Shown here: positions 22,398 through 29,805 of the stretch, in pieces
Numbering within the stretch: position 1 is the first letter of the stretch
Layout: each line of letters starts with the position of its first letter
From: Gallionellaceae bacterium
GTDB taxonomy: Bacteria > Pseudomonadota > Gammaproteobacteria > Burkholderiales > Gallionellaceae
Direction: 5' to 3'
Assembly: GCA_003445795.1 (NCBI GenBank)
Contig: DMCN01000089.1
Location: 26,164-57,734 of the forward strand
DNA length: 31,571 nucleotides
Position numbers and translations under genes: made by a program
The notes under the pieces: model-generated
The model's database searches: none
The model's input: the letters and a program-made list of their open reading frames with translations, nothing else
Told to the model about the DNA's origin: nothing

Positions 22398-22787
22398 ATG
22401 ATCCAACCAATGATAAAAATATTCTTCCGAACCCTGCGCCTGATCCTCATGCCCTTCATGCTGCTGTGGGCCAAACTGGCGATGCCAAAAGGCATCGTGC
22501 GCAGCGTAGAAGCACAGCAACAAGTCGACCAGCAATGTAGTCAGTTGCAGCTCTACCACTTCAGTACCTGCCCGTTCTGCATCAAGGTGCGCCACGAGAT
22601 GGCCAGACTGTCATTGCCCATCACCCTGCGCGATGCGCAGCATGACCCCGAACATCGCGATGCCCTGCAACAGGGCGGCGGCAAGATCCAGACACCGTGC
22701 CTGCGCATCGCCGATGCACAAGGTCGGGTGCAGTGGATGTATGAATCGAACGACATCATCCAGTATCTGCAGCATCGGTTTGTCTGA
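22398..22787 (+). CDS. Glutaredoxin/GST-N-like thiol protein with N-terminal membrane anchor
   Basis: A 129-residue protein. A hydrophobic N-terminus (LRLILMPFMLLWAKLAM, about 13-29) is likely a membrane anchor. A glutaredoxin-like domain follows with the CxxC in YHFSTCPFCIKVRHEMARL (about residues 57-60) and the later ...GKIQTPCLRIADAQG, carrying the cis-proline of the fold (TPCL). The family is annotated as glutaredoxin or GST N-terminal domain. It is oriented with the HATPase/STAS gene and lies 47 bases after it, with no evident functional tie. Confidence 0.85.
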   Translation: MIQPMIKIFFRTLRLILMPFMLLWAKLAMPKGIVRSVEAQQQVDQQCSQLQLYHFSTCPFCIKVRHEMARLSLPITLRDAQHDPEHRDALQQGGGKIQTPCLRIADAQGRVQWMYESNDIIQYLQHRFV

Positions 22788-22810
22788 TCCCCTTCACCGT
22801 TCCCCCAACT

Positions 22811-22869
22811 CCGTTCGCCCTACCCCTTCGACTACGCTCAGAACTAAAGGCTAGTCGAAGAGTGAACGG
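22811..22869. repeat. Palindromic repeat, family 1, before the AT-rich block
   Basis: CCGTTCGCCCTACCCCTTCG at 22811, ACTAAAGGCTAGTCGAAG, then GAACGG at about 22864-22869 complete an inverted structure of the same family as the other four loci. It marks the edge between GC-rich DNA and the AT-richer block to 26050. Confidence 0.8.
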
Positions 22870-23053
22870 CCAACTCCTCAAAAGTACTAGACCGTTTGGC
22901 ATATATGAATTATTCAAAATAGTAGGCAGAATGATGATGGTGTAAACATTGCGGAGCAGAATCCATGAGTGAATGATCGCGAAGGGATGCTCATTTGTCG
23001 ATCGCTTGAAGTCGGACGTATATAGGCGCTATAAAATTTGAGAGTTGCATATT
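22870..23053. other. AT-rich non-coding gap
   Basis: No gene was found in this 184-base stretch. It is AT-rich and runs up to the zinc-ribbon gene, with TATATAGGCGCTATAAAAT close to its end (about 23019-23037), which could hold a promoter. Nothing else identifiable is visible. Confidence 0.5.
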
Positions 23054-23764
23054 ATGACCTCACGTTCATTTTCCTCACGCAACGCTGCTGCGGCTTTTGC
23101 AAAGCGAGTATCAAAAGAACAGAAAACAACTGTTCGCCTTTTTGAGAAAGACGGTAAGTATTTTGTGGTGGGCGAATATCCTGAAGCATGCCAATGCTCA
23201 GTATCGAGTAATGCTGAAGTTGCCATCGGCCATCAGTCAACAAAAGGTACTATCAAATCCTCACCAATCTCAAGTGCTGTTGCCCTTCATCCTGCAAAGG
23301 AAAATCAAACTACGGCAGTAGTTGGGAGCGCAATGTGCGAGGCGATGGAAGCTGCCTATTTAGCTAATGGACTAACCCCACCCGTTTTGAGCAACGCCAA
23401 TACTCGATTGCGTGTTGATAGGAAAGCTTCTGCAACTGAAAGGAAGAATCCAAAGAAAAGAATTCCCATTAAAGAATGGGGATTAAGTAGTTTAAAGGGG
23501 GCGCCTTCAAAATCAGCCATAGAAAAGCGAAGGAAAATAGAAATAGCACGCCAGAAGCTTATCTCTGAAAGATTGAAGTTGGAGTTCCTTGAGAATAGAG
23601 TGCCGCCACAATCTCCGAGAAAGATAATTACCACAACGTATGTTCAAGGGGTTGTAGTTGACAATCCTGCTCATCAACGAGGTAATTCAATATGCCCGAG
23701 ATGCGGTGGGGATGGGGGCGTAAATGGCGGATGTGGGAAATGTGATGGGACTGGTTGGATCTGA
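23054..23764 (+). CDS. Unknown protein with C-terminal DnaJ-type zinc ribbon (AT-rich block)
   Basis: A 236-residue protein starting MTSRSFSSRNAAAAFAKRVS; TTG 23045 would add three residues but ATG 23054 is preferred. The middle is basic and low-complexity (RKASATERKNPKKRIPIKEWG, then a Lys/Arg/Glu-rich helix around 150-190). The C-terminus ICPRCGGDGGVNGGCGKCDGTGWI contains CxxCGGxG and CxxCxGxG, like half of a DnaJ Cys-rich zinc domain. The basic composition and zinc ribbon could mean nucleic-acid or chaperone binding. Base composition is AT-rich compared with neighbours, a sign of transfer. Confidence 0.7.
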   Translation: MTSRSFSSRNAAAAFAKRVSKEQKTTVRLFEKDGKYFVVGEYPEACQCSVSSNAEVAIGHQSTKGTIKSSPISSAVALHPAKENQTTAVVGSAMCEAMEAAYLANGLTPPVLSNANTRLRVDRKASATERKNPKKRIPIKEWGLSSLKGAPSKSAIEKRRKIEIARQKLISERLKLEFLENRVPPQSPRKIITTTYVQGVVVDNPAHQRGNSICPRCGGDGGVNGGCGKCDGTGWI

Positions 23765-23901
23765 AATTGATTGTTTCTTAGGCGCGACTGCTTAGGTTGA
23801 AGGTGCCTAGTGTTGCGGTCGGTCGATTCTCAGTCCGTGCGGGACAAAGAAAAATTTATTGCGTGTCTACTAGAAGCAAATGATATGAAGGAGTAGATTT
23901 T

Positions 23902-24309
23902 ATGAAGGTAAGCATTCAAGAGTATCTTCGTCAATATTTTATTCAAGAGCACGGCATTGATCAGGCTGATGCTGCATTACTTATTCTTGACCCGGAATTC
24001 GGTGTTGCAATCGAGCCTTACTTCCTTGCAGCTGTGGAGGAGATGGTGGAGTTTGAGTTGCCTATAACTAAAGTATCAAAACAGGAAGTGCTTGCCAATA
24101 TTCATGGCTTTTGCGATGGCTGGATCGGGAAATATGATGATCAGCGACGACTCCGAATTCAAGAGTATTTGAGCAGCAATTTCCACCCAGCAGCTAATGT
24201 CCTCGCTAACTCTCGCATGCACACAATTGAAACACCTACACATATAAAGATTCTGTCATTCGCCTTTTGGGGTGGGATTATTTTGTTGATTCTATGGATT
24301 TTCAATTAA
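23902..24309 (+). CDS. Unknown C-terminally anchored small protein (AT-rich block)
   Basis: A 135-residue protein of unrecognised family. The soluble part is acidic and helical (MKVSIQEYLRQYFIQEHGIDQADAALLILDPEFG); a single membrane helix (about 117-135, LSFAFWGGIILLILWIFN) closes the protein, so it is probably tail-anchored facing the cytoplasm. A good AAGGAG site precedes the ATG. It lies 137 bases after the zinc-ribbon gene, with AT-rich codon use. A function cannot be named. Confidence 0.7.
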   Translation: MKVSIQEYLRQYFIQEHGIDQADAALLILDPEFGVAIEPYFLAAVEEMVEFELPITKVSKQEVLANIHGFCDGWIGKYDDQRRLRIQEYLSSNFHPAANVLANSRMHTIETPTHIKILSFAFWGGIILLILWIFN

Positions 24310-24345
24310 TTTTGACACAGCCATCTCTTTTCTGAGATCACCTTC

Positions 24346-24939
24346 ATGCCGTTAGTTATTGTATATATTTGTGTGACACTGCTAATGGTGGCAGTGGCAC
24401 CGTTACCTATGGCGTATTACACGGCTCTTAGATTCGTAGCATTTGCCGTATTCGCATGGGCCGCAGTTATTGCATATCAAAAGCGATACTCGGCCTTACC
24501 TTGGGTATTCGGTCTGACGGCATTTGTTTTTAATCCATTCATGCCAATTTATCTTACTAAGGGGTTGTGGATATTCTGCGATATTGGAGCGGCATTGATT
24601 CTTGTGTTCACTTCAAGATTTCTTACTGAGGGTGCTTCTAGCGTTGAAACACTGAAGAGTGTTTCCATAGAACCTAATGTTATTTTGGACGGTAGCGACT
24701 ATGAGCATGCTATTTTAGTTGGGTCGGTTGACGAGGAATATGATTGGATTAAAGTAAACTTTCCCAATGCCAAACGGACTACCCAAGAGGTTAGATCGGG
24801 CCGAGAAGGTCTTTATGATGTTTTAGAAATTGAATTTCAGGATGGATCAGTCCGAAAAGTATATTTCGACATAACACTAATTCTTGCCAAGTATGTGGCC
24901 GAAAAGAACAACAGCGCAAGCCAACATCCTAACAACTAA
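24346..24939 (+). CDS. Membrane protein with DUF6804-like N-terminal part (AT-rich block)
   Basis: A 197-residue protein. The N-terminal 90 residues form three or four membrane helices (MPLVIVYICVTLLMVAVAPLP; YYTALRFVAFAVFAWAAVIAY; LPWVFGLTAFVFNPFMPIYL; WIFCDIGAALILVFTSRFL), the pattern of DUF6804-type proteins (YYxxLRxxxxxxF, LxxxxxxFNPxxP). The C-terminal 95 residues are soluble (DGSDYEHAILVGSVDEEYDWIKVNFPNAKR). DUF6804 assignment is from memory and moderate. AT-rich base use matches its neighbours. It lies four bases before the Sel1 gene. Confidence 0.7.
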   Translation: MPLVIVYICVTLLMVAVAPLPMAYYTALRFVAFAVFAWAAVIAYQKRYSALPWVFGLTAFVFNPFMPIYLTKGLWIFCDIGAALILVFTSRFLTEGASSVETLKSVSIEPNVILDGSDYEHAILVGSVDEEYDWIKVNFPNAKRTTQEVRSGREGLYDVLEIEFQDGSVRKVYFDITLILAKYVAEKNNSASQHPNN

Positions 24940-24943
24940 ATAT

Positions 24944-25816
24944 ATGCGCAAATTTGCATTGGACAGAGCTGTTCAAATTATGACTCTAGTTGTGTTTGGA
25001 TTGCTGTCATCCCCCAGTCAATCTTTAGCTGATTCTTTAATTGAAGCTGACCGAGACTTCGAACTGTTGAATTATTCAAAGGCAATTTCTACTTATAAAG
25101 AATTGGCGGCAAATGGAAATGCACGGGCCGAGCTTCGAATTGCTGAGATGTATCGAGATGGTTTGGGAGTTGCACAGGATATAGATGCATCTGTTCGATG
25201 GCTTCAACAGTCAGCAAAGCATGGGAATAGCAAAGCACAAGGCGACCTAGGGGGGATTTATGCCGTCGGGAAATTGCTTCCAAGGGATTTAAAGAAGGCG
25301 TTCTTCCTTATCGAAATGGCTGCAAAAGCTGGTGATATTGTTGCTCAAGTAGATCTCGGTTGGGCTTATATGAGTGATTATTTAGAGATGCCGCCAAATT
25401 ATAAGTTAGCGATGGAATGGAGCCTTAAGGCGGCGAATCAAGGCGAGGGGGAAGGGGCTTCAAATGTTGGTTTGCTGTGTGAGAATGGCTGGGGTGTCCC
25501 TGTAAACTATTCGGAAGCAGCAAAATGGTACAAGAAGGCTATCGAATACGGTGCGACTTCTGCTCAAGCCGCCTTTCACCTAGCCGATCTATACGAGAAA
25601 GGGAAAGGGGTTGAAGTTGATATTGAAAAAGCCAAAGTGTTTTTTCAATATGCAATAGATTCACGGGATGACGAATACATGGATCAAGCTATTATTAGAT
25701 TACGGTTTATTCAAGATGCGCCGAGACTAAAGGAGCTGGATGATGTCAAATATCCTGAACAAATGCCACGCAGAAACAAGATTCCCCATTATCGGCATTT
25801 CGATATAAACGGATAA
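24944..25816 (+). CDS. Exported Sel1-repeat protein (AT-rich block)
   Basis: A 290-residue protein with a signal peptide (about residues 8-29, AVQIMTLVVFGLLSSPSQSLAD) followed by Sel1-like TPR repeats. The recurring core is A-x2-LGxxYxxGxGVxxDxxKAxxWxxxAAxxG, seen as LRIAEMYRDGLGVAQDIDASVRWLQQ, LGGIYAVGKLLPRDLKKAFFLIEMAA, VGLLCENGWGVPVNYSEAAKWYKKA and LADLYEKGKGVEVDIEKAKVFFQYA. Start ATG 24944; the in-frame start at 24884 overlaps the previous gene. Sel1 repeats are protein-interaction scaffolds in the periplasm. No partner is identified. Confidence 0.85.
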   Translation: MRKFALDRAVQIMTLVVFGLLSSPSQSLADSLIEADRDFELLNYSKAISTYKELAANGNARAELRIAEMYRDGLGVAQDIDASVRWLQQSAKHGNSKAQGDLGGIYAVGKLLPRDLKKAFFLIEMAAKAGDIVAQVDLGWAYMSDYLEMPPNYKLAMEWSLKAANQGEGEGASNVGLLCENGWGVPVNYSEAAKWYKKAIEYGATSAQAAFHLADLYEKGKGVEVDIEKAKVFFQYAIDSRDDEYMDQAIIRLRFIQDAPRLKELDDVKYPEQMPRRNKIPHYRHFDING

Positions 25817-26154
25817 GCGATTCTTTTTGAATTGAATGGATGAGAGAGCTGTCAAGCAATGAGCGTCCATATCTAGTGAATCGAGCGGTGGTGGTCTGCT
25901 TTGGGATGAACACGCGGTCTATTTTGACTATGGCCGTTGTCGATTCCAAACCGGCCGTTAGCCCATTCGGACGCCACCGGCAGCAATGGCCGAATAGCAA
26001 CCATGCATCGTGTACAGCGCGACCATCGCTTATGGTTGCATGAGCTAACGATTAGATGATTCATGACAGTGCAGGCGCGAACAGTTTTAGCTGCCTCTTC
26101 CTTCCATAACCACTACAATCCCTCCACCTCAAACTTCACCCAAGAAGGATGCGC
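25817..26154. other. 338-base gap between the AT-rich block and the protease gene
   Basis: No credible gene is visible; the longest open frame (25840-26043, plus) has no convincing start context. The first part is AT-rich, while from about 25880 base use becomes mixed, perhaps marking the end of acquired DNA. No terminal inverted repeats, tRNA or insertion-sequence fragment was recognised. Confidence 0.5.
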
Positions 26155-27459
26155 ATGCGATTCAAACTTTTCCTGGCGTTGACCCTGTTTTGCGCCAACG
26201 CTTCGGCGGCCGAGCCTGCCGAAGATAAAGTCGAGCTTCCCATTCCTTCCTCATCCGCGCAGCGCCTCTATTCGAAAGCCAAGGCCGATATCGTGCAATT
26301 GCGTTCGCTGCTGAAGAACGGGCGCACGCAGTCGTCGGTGGGGTCGGGGTTCCTGATCGGTAATAGCAATCTGGCGGTGACCAATTATCACGTGATGTCG
26401 CAGATCGCGCTGGAGCCGGATATCTATGTTGGCGAGTATGTCGACACCTACGGCAAGCGCGGCACGGTGGAGCTGCTGGCGGTGGATGTGCTGCATGATC
26501 TGGCGGTGGTGCGCATCGACCGCAAGGGCGGTGGTTTCTTCAATGTGCCGGACAAGTTGCCGACGCTGGTGCAGGGGCAGTATCTCTATTCGCTGGGCAA
26601 TCCGCTCGATCTGGGATTCGCCATTTCGGAAGGTGCCTACAACGGCATCATCAGCCGCAGCTTTTACGACCAGCTGATGTTCACCGGCCCCATCAACGCG
26701 GGCATGAGCGGCGGGCCGAGCGTGACGGTGGACGGGCAGGTGGCGGGGGTGAACGTCTCCAAGCGTCTGGATGGCGAGCTGGTGAGTTTTCTGGTGCCGG
26801 TGCGTTATGTGCGCGATCTGTTGAAGAAGGTTGCCGCGCAGAAAGAAGTGCCCAAGGATTTCAAGCTGGTGGTGGGCAAGCAGTTGCAGGAACATCAGGC
26901 GACGATGATGGCGCGGCTGGAAAAGACGCCGCTGACTTTCAAGGAGCTGAAACCCTACCGCGTGCCGGTGTGGGAATCGGACCAGGTGCGCTGCTGGGGG
27001 CGCGCCAACGGCAAACAGAGCAAGTCGTATTCCTACGACCAGGTGAGCTGCGCGATGGAATCCGCGCTGTATGTGTCGAACCAGACGCAGACCGGGCATA
27101 TCTCCATCGAGCACAAGTTGCTGCAAAGCATCGATCTGGGCGATCTGCGTTTTGCCGCGCTGGCGAGTCGCTCGTTCCAGAACCAGAGCATGGGCGGACA
27201 CAAGGACACGCGCTACACCGCGCCGCAATGCACTGAGCAGTTCGTGACCAACGGCAAGCTGCCCATGCGCGCCGTGCTGTGCGTGCGCGCTTACCGCAAG
27301 TTTCCCGAGCTGTACGATTTCACACTGCTCACCGCCAGCACGGACAGCGGCCGCATGAGCCTGCAGACCCGCGTCGACACCAGCGGCGTCACCTACGAGA
27401 ACGGCCTGCGCCTCGCGCGCATCTTCCTCGAGCAGGCGAGCCGGGAGGTGCAGCCATGA
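26155..27459 (+). CDS. Exported trypsin-like serine protease (S1C/DegP-type core)
   Basis: A 434-residue protein with a signal peptide (MRFKLFLALTLFCANASAA). The catalytic triad is visible: His79 in AVTNYHVM, Asp115 in HDLAVVRID and Ser185 in NAGMSGGPSV. The C-terminal half (residues about 230-434) shows no PDZ motif I can see; it has several Cys residues (VRCWGRANGK, VSCAMES, APQCTEQ, AVLCVRAY). ATG 26155 is preferred to 26149 because AGAAGG lies six bases upstream. The stop overlaps the FHA gene start by four bases (ATGA). Function is probably proteolysis in the periplasm; the substrate is unknown. Confidence 0.9.
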   Translation: MRFKLFLALTLFCANASAAEPAEDKVELPIPSSSAQRLYSKAKADIVQLRSLLKNGRTQSSVGSGFLIGNSNLAVTNYHVMSQIALEPDIYVGEYVDTYGKRGTVELLAVDVLHDLAVVRIDRKGGGFFNVPDKLPTLVQGQYLYSLGNPLDLGFAISEGAYNGIISRSFYDQLMFTGPINAGMSGGPSVTVDGQVAGVNVSKRLDGELVSFLVPVRYVRDLLKKVAAQKEVPKDFKLVVGKQLQEHQATMMARLEKTPLTFKELKPYRVPVWESDQVRCWGRANGKQSKSYSYDQVSCAMESALYVSNQTQTGHISIEHKLLQSIDLGDLRFAALASRSFQNQSMGGHKDTRYTAPQCTEQFVTNGKLPMRAVLCVRAYRKFPELYDFTLLTASTDSGRMSLQTRVDTSGVTYENGLRLARIFLEQASREVQP

Positions 27460-28439
27460 AGGCGCCTTTCTATGTGGAAGTATTGACCCGCAGCGGCGAG
27501 GTGCGCCATCGTCAGCGCGTGGACGCCTTGCCCATCCGCATCGGGCAGGGCTACGACAACGACTACATCCTGGATGACCCGCACACCTCGGCGCACCATG
27601 TGGTCATCGACCGCAACGAGGCGGGCGGTCTGGACGTGCTCGATCTGGGCAGCCGCAACGGTGTGGTGCACAAGGGCAAACGCAGCGAGCGCCTGACCAT
27701 CGACGGCAACACCGTCTTCCGTCTGGGGCATACCAACCTGCGCGTGCGTTCGGCGGATTTTTCCGTGGCGGACGAGATGCGCGACACCACCTTCCATCGC
27801 TGGGAAGGCTGGCCGCCCGCACTGGCCGGACTGGTGCTGCTGGCGTTGCTGTCGCTGGAGACCACCTGGCTGACCGACACCGACAAGACCGAAACGGTGC
27901 GCTATGTCACCGCGATGGTGGGGATGCTGGTCGCGGGCCTGGTGTGGAGCGGCGGCTGGACCCTGGCCAACCGCATCTTCGCCGGACAGACGCGCTTCGG
28001 CCGCCATCTCTTCATCGCGGCGAGCGGCATGGTGGTGATCGAAGTCGTTTCGTTGCTGCTGTCGCTGGCGGGTTATGCCTTCTCGCTGGAGACGCTGACG
28101 CGTTTCGGCGGCCCCGTCATGATCGCCATCACGGCGGGGATGGTGTTCTTCCATCTGGTCACCATCAGCCCGAACAACGGCAGACGCTACGCCATCATCT
28201 CGGTGCTGCTGATGTTGCTGGGTTCGGCATTGACGCTGACATTCAACTACCAGAACCGCGGCATGCTCGCGGAAGAGCCATACATGAGCGAACTGTTCGC
28301 CCCGTCATTGCACCTGACTGCCGACCACCCGATAGACGAGTTCCTCGCCGAAGCCGGCAAGCTCAAGGCAGGGATAGACGAGGAGCGCAGCAGGGTGCTC
28401 AGCGACGAGGGCGAGAGCGAGGACGACGAGTTCGATTGA
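27456..28439 (+). CDS. FHA-domain membrane protein coupled to the protease
   Basis: A 327-residue protein. Residues 1-100 form an FHA domain: R28-I-G30, the S45-x-H47 pair in HTSAHHVVID, and the N68-G69 site in LGSRNGVVHKG, key positions for phosphothreonine binding. Five or so membrane helices follow (about 125-290: PPALAGLVLLALLSLE, VTAMVGMLVAGLVW, LFIAASGMVVIEVVSLLLSLAGYA, MIAITAGMVFFHLV, YAIISVLLMLLGSALTLTF). The tail is acidic (EESEDDEFD-like, 310-327). The start overlaps the protease stop, implying co-translation, so a cytoplasmic phospho-signal may be connected to periplasmic proteolysis. That link is inference. Confidence 0.88.
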   Translation: MKAPFYVEVLTRSGEVRHRQRVDALPIRIGQGYDNDYILDDPHTSAHHVVIDRNEAGGLDVLDLGSRNGVVHKGKRSERLTIDGNTVFRLGHTNLRVRSADFSVADEMRDTTFHRWEGWPPALAGLVLLALLSLETTWLTDTDKTETVRYVTAMVGMLVAGLVWSGGWTLANRIFAGQTRFGRHLFIAASGMVVIEVVSLLLSLAGYAFSLETLTRFGGPVMIAITAGMVFFHLVTISPNNGRRYAIISVLLMLLGSALTLTFNYQNRGMLAEEPYMSELFAPSLHLTADHPIDEFLAEAGKLKAGIDEERSRVLSDEGESEDDEFD

Positions 28440-28455
28440 TGCGTGGATGGTTTGC

Positions 28456-28536
28456 GTAGGGTGGGCACGTTGTATGTGCCCACGCGGTATTCGAATTGAA
28501 ACTGCCCGCGTGGGCACAAAAACGTGCCCACCCTAC
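28456..28536. repeat. Palindromic repeat, family 2, full two-arm form; likely bidirectional terminator
   Basis: Outer arms GTAGGGTGGGCACG (28456-28469) and CGTGCCCACCCTAC (28523-28536); inner arms GTGCCCACGCGG (28476-28487) and CCCGCGTGGGCAC (28504-28516) allow a second pairing or a cruciform. It lies between convergent genes. The stop codon of the minus-strand gene (28533-28535) is inside the right arm, so the coding end is built from repeat sequence. Confidence 0.85.
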
Positions 28537-28868
28537 ATGGTTTGGTTGTAAGCCGCCGTCAGCACCTCCGAGACGAACTCGGCTCTGGATGTCGAGTTGT
28601 TCTCCTGTCCATGCTGTGCGCACCATGCCGAGAATTCAGCGGGGACGATCAGGCATTCGAGTGCGCGCACGCCGGAGCGTTGAAAATTGCGGCGCGCGGC
28701 GATCGCCACGGCTTTCCACTTCTCGAATGAATCCTCGAAACATTCCGGGTCGGTCGCGGTCGCCTTCACCTGCGCCCAGGTCTCTTCGGTGTACCAGGTG
28801 ACGCCGATGATCATGGTCTGGCTGCGTGTCTTTGCTTTCAGGCGTCGCTGGAGGGTTATTTTTTTCAT
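28533..28868 (-). CDS. Small unknown protein at the end of the cowN operon
   Basis: A 111-residue protein, unrecognised. It starts MKKITLQRRLKAKTRSQTMIIGVTWYTEETWAQVKA and has a helical middle (EDSFEKWKAVAIAARRNFQRSG). No signal peptide or membrane helix is visible. The start at 28868 lies 21 bases after the cowN stop, without a clear ribosome-binding site; the internal Met (MIIGVTWY) at 28814 is another choice. Its C-terminal residues (about NQTM) are encoded within a palindromic repeat, so the real end may vary between strains. It may be a nif-related gene by position only. Confidence 0.7.
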   Translation of the reverse strand: MKKITLQRRLKAKTRSQTMIIGVTWYTEETWAQVKATATDPECFEDSFEKWKAVAIAARRNFQRSGVRALECLIVPAEFSAWCAQHGQENNSTSRAEFVSEVLTAAYNQTM

Positions 28869-28889
28869 GGTCCGGTCCGGTGGGTCTTT

Positions 28890-29195
28890 CTAACAGCATT
28901 CCTCTTCCACCCGCAGCAGAAACGCCAGCGCTTCCGCGTCGGCGCGCTCCTCGAACAGTTCGCGTATCTGGTTGATGTGGCAATGCACCAGGAACAGGTC
29001 GTCCGGCGGCGGGCCGCTGCGCGGTTTGCGCTTGGCCATGAAGTATTCCCAGAACGCGATGCTCTGCGGCGATGCCGCCAGGTTGCGCTCGATGAGTTCC
29101 ATCACGCGGCGGGCGTTGCCGTTGCAGTCGATGCCGTCGAAGCTGATGTAGCGGTCGGTCTCGCTGCCGCGATCAGTCTGCTGCTGTTCTTCCAT
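28890..29195 (-). CDS. cowN: N2-fixation sustaining protein CowN
   Basis: A 101-residue protein matching CowN, which lets nitrogenase work in the presence of carbon monoxide. Seen are TDRYISFDGIDCNGNARRVMELI and DDLFLVHCHINQIRELFEERADAEALAFLL, ending in the family's typical EEECC. Cytoplasmic, no membrane segment. Its start at 29195 is 10 bases after the flavodoxin stop. It belongs to the same minus-strand operon as the flavodoxin, placing the gene under nitrogen-fixation control. Recognition rests on the conserved SFDGIDCNGNARRVM and HINQIRELFE blocks. Confidence 0.9.
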   Translation of the reverse strand: MEEQQQTDRGSETDRYISFDGIDCNGNARRVMELIERNLAASPQSIAFWEYFMAKRKPRSGPPPDDLFLVHCHINQIRELFEERADAEALAFLLRVEEECC

Positions 29196-29205
29196 GTTCG
29201 ACTTC

Positions 29206-29748
29206 TCAGACCTTCAGCCCGAACTCCGGGGCGATCTGTTTCAGCCAGGTGTCCACGCGCGCATCGGTGAGCGCCTTCTGGTTCTCCTGATCCAGCACCA
29301 GCCCGACGAACTCGTCGTCTACCAATGCCTTGGAGGAAATGAAGTCGTAATCGTCGGCAGGCCACTGGCCGACCACCTTCGCGCCGCGTGCGACCATGAA
29401 CTCGTAGATGATGCCCATCGCATCGACGAACTCGTCCGGATATTTGCTCTGGTCGCCCAAGCCGTACAGCGCGACGGTCTTGCCGCTGAAATCGACTCCG
29501 CTTAATTGAGGCAAGAACTCTTCCCAGCCGCCGCCCATGCAGTCGGTGGAAAGCCCGGGCAACTGTCCGCCGCCCAGCGTCGAGGTGCCGAAGATGAGAT
29601 GCGAATAGCCGGCCACCAGTTCGGGCGTGGCCTTGTTGACGTTGAGCGCCTCGGCCATGGTGTCATCGTCGAATTTCTTCTTGATGGCTTTGGCGATGCG
29701 CCGGGTGTTGCCGGTGCTGCTGGCGAAAAACAAACCGATCTTGGCCAT
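29206..29748 (-). CDS. nifF: Flavodoxin, nif type
   Basis: A 180-residue long-chain flavodoxin. The FMN phosphate loop is FASSTGNTRRIA (S10-T15). The second FMN loop region is FGTSTLGGGQLPG, and the third has ALYGLGDQSKYPDEFVDAMG. In nif operons this protein (NifF) gives low-potential electrons to the Fe protein. It is in the same operon as cowN, ten bases before it, and 57 bases behind the preceding gene; an inverted repeat lies in that gap. Symbol nifF is by context, since a housekeeping fldA cannot be excluded. Confidence 0.88.
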   Translation of the reverse strand: MAKIGLFFASSTGNTRRIAKAIKKKFDDDTMAEALNVNKATPELVAGYSHLIFGTSTLGGGQLPGLSTDCMGGGWEEFLPQLSGVDFSGKTVALYGLGDQSKYPDEFVDAMGIIYEFMVARGAKVVGQWPADDYDFISSKALVDDEFVGLVLDQENQKALTDARVDTWLKQIAPEFGLKV

Positions 29749-29768
29749 GATCTTTCCCTGGTTGTGTC

Positions 29769-29796
29769 GCCGATTGTCGTGAACCTAACAATCGGC
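29769..29796. promoter_or_regulatory. Perfect 9-bp inverted repeat that also matches a NifA UAS
   Basis: GCCGATTGT (29769-29777) and ACAATCGGC (29788-29796) pair around ten bases. The inner part is TGT-N10-ACA, the NifA activator form. No sigma54 element is found close downstream on either strand, so it may instead be an intergenic hairpin between the unknown gene and nifF. Both readings are open. Confidence 0.5.
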
Positions 29797-29805
29797 AACG
29801 ACAAA

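Noticed and set aside
25840..26043. 67-codon open frame in the gap before the protease
   Set aside because: No ribosome-binding site, no recognisable motif and placed in a region without other coding signs.
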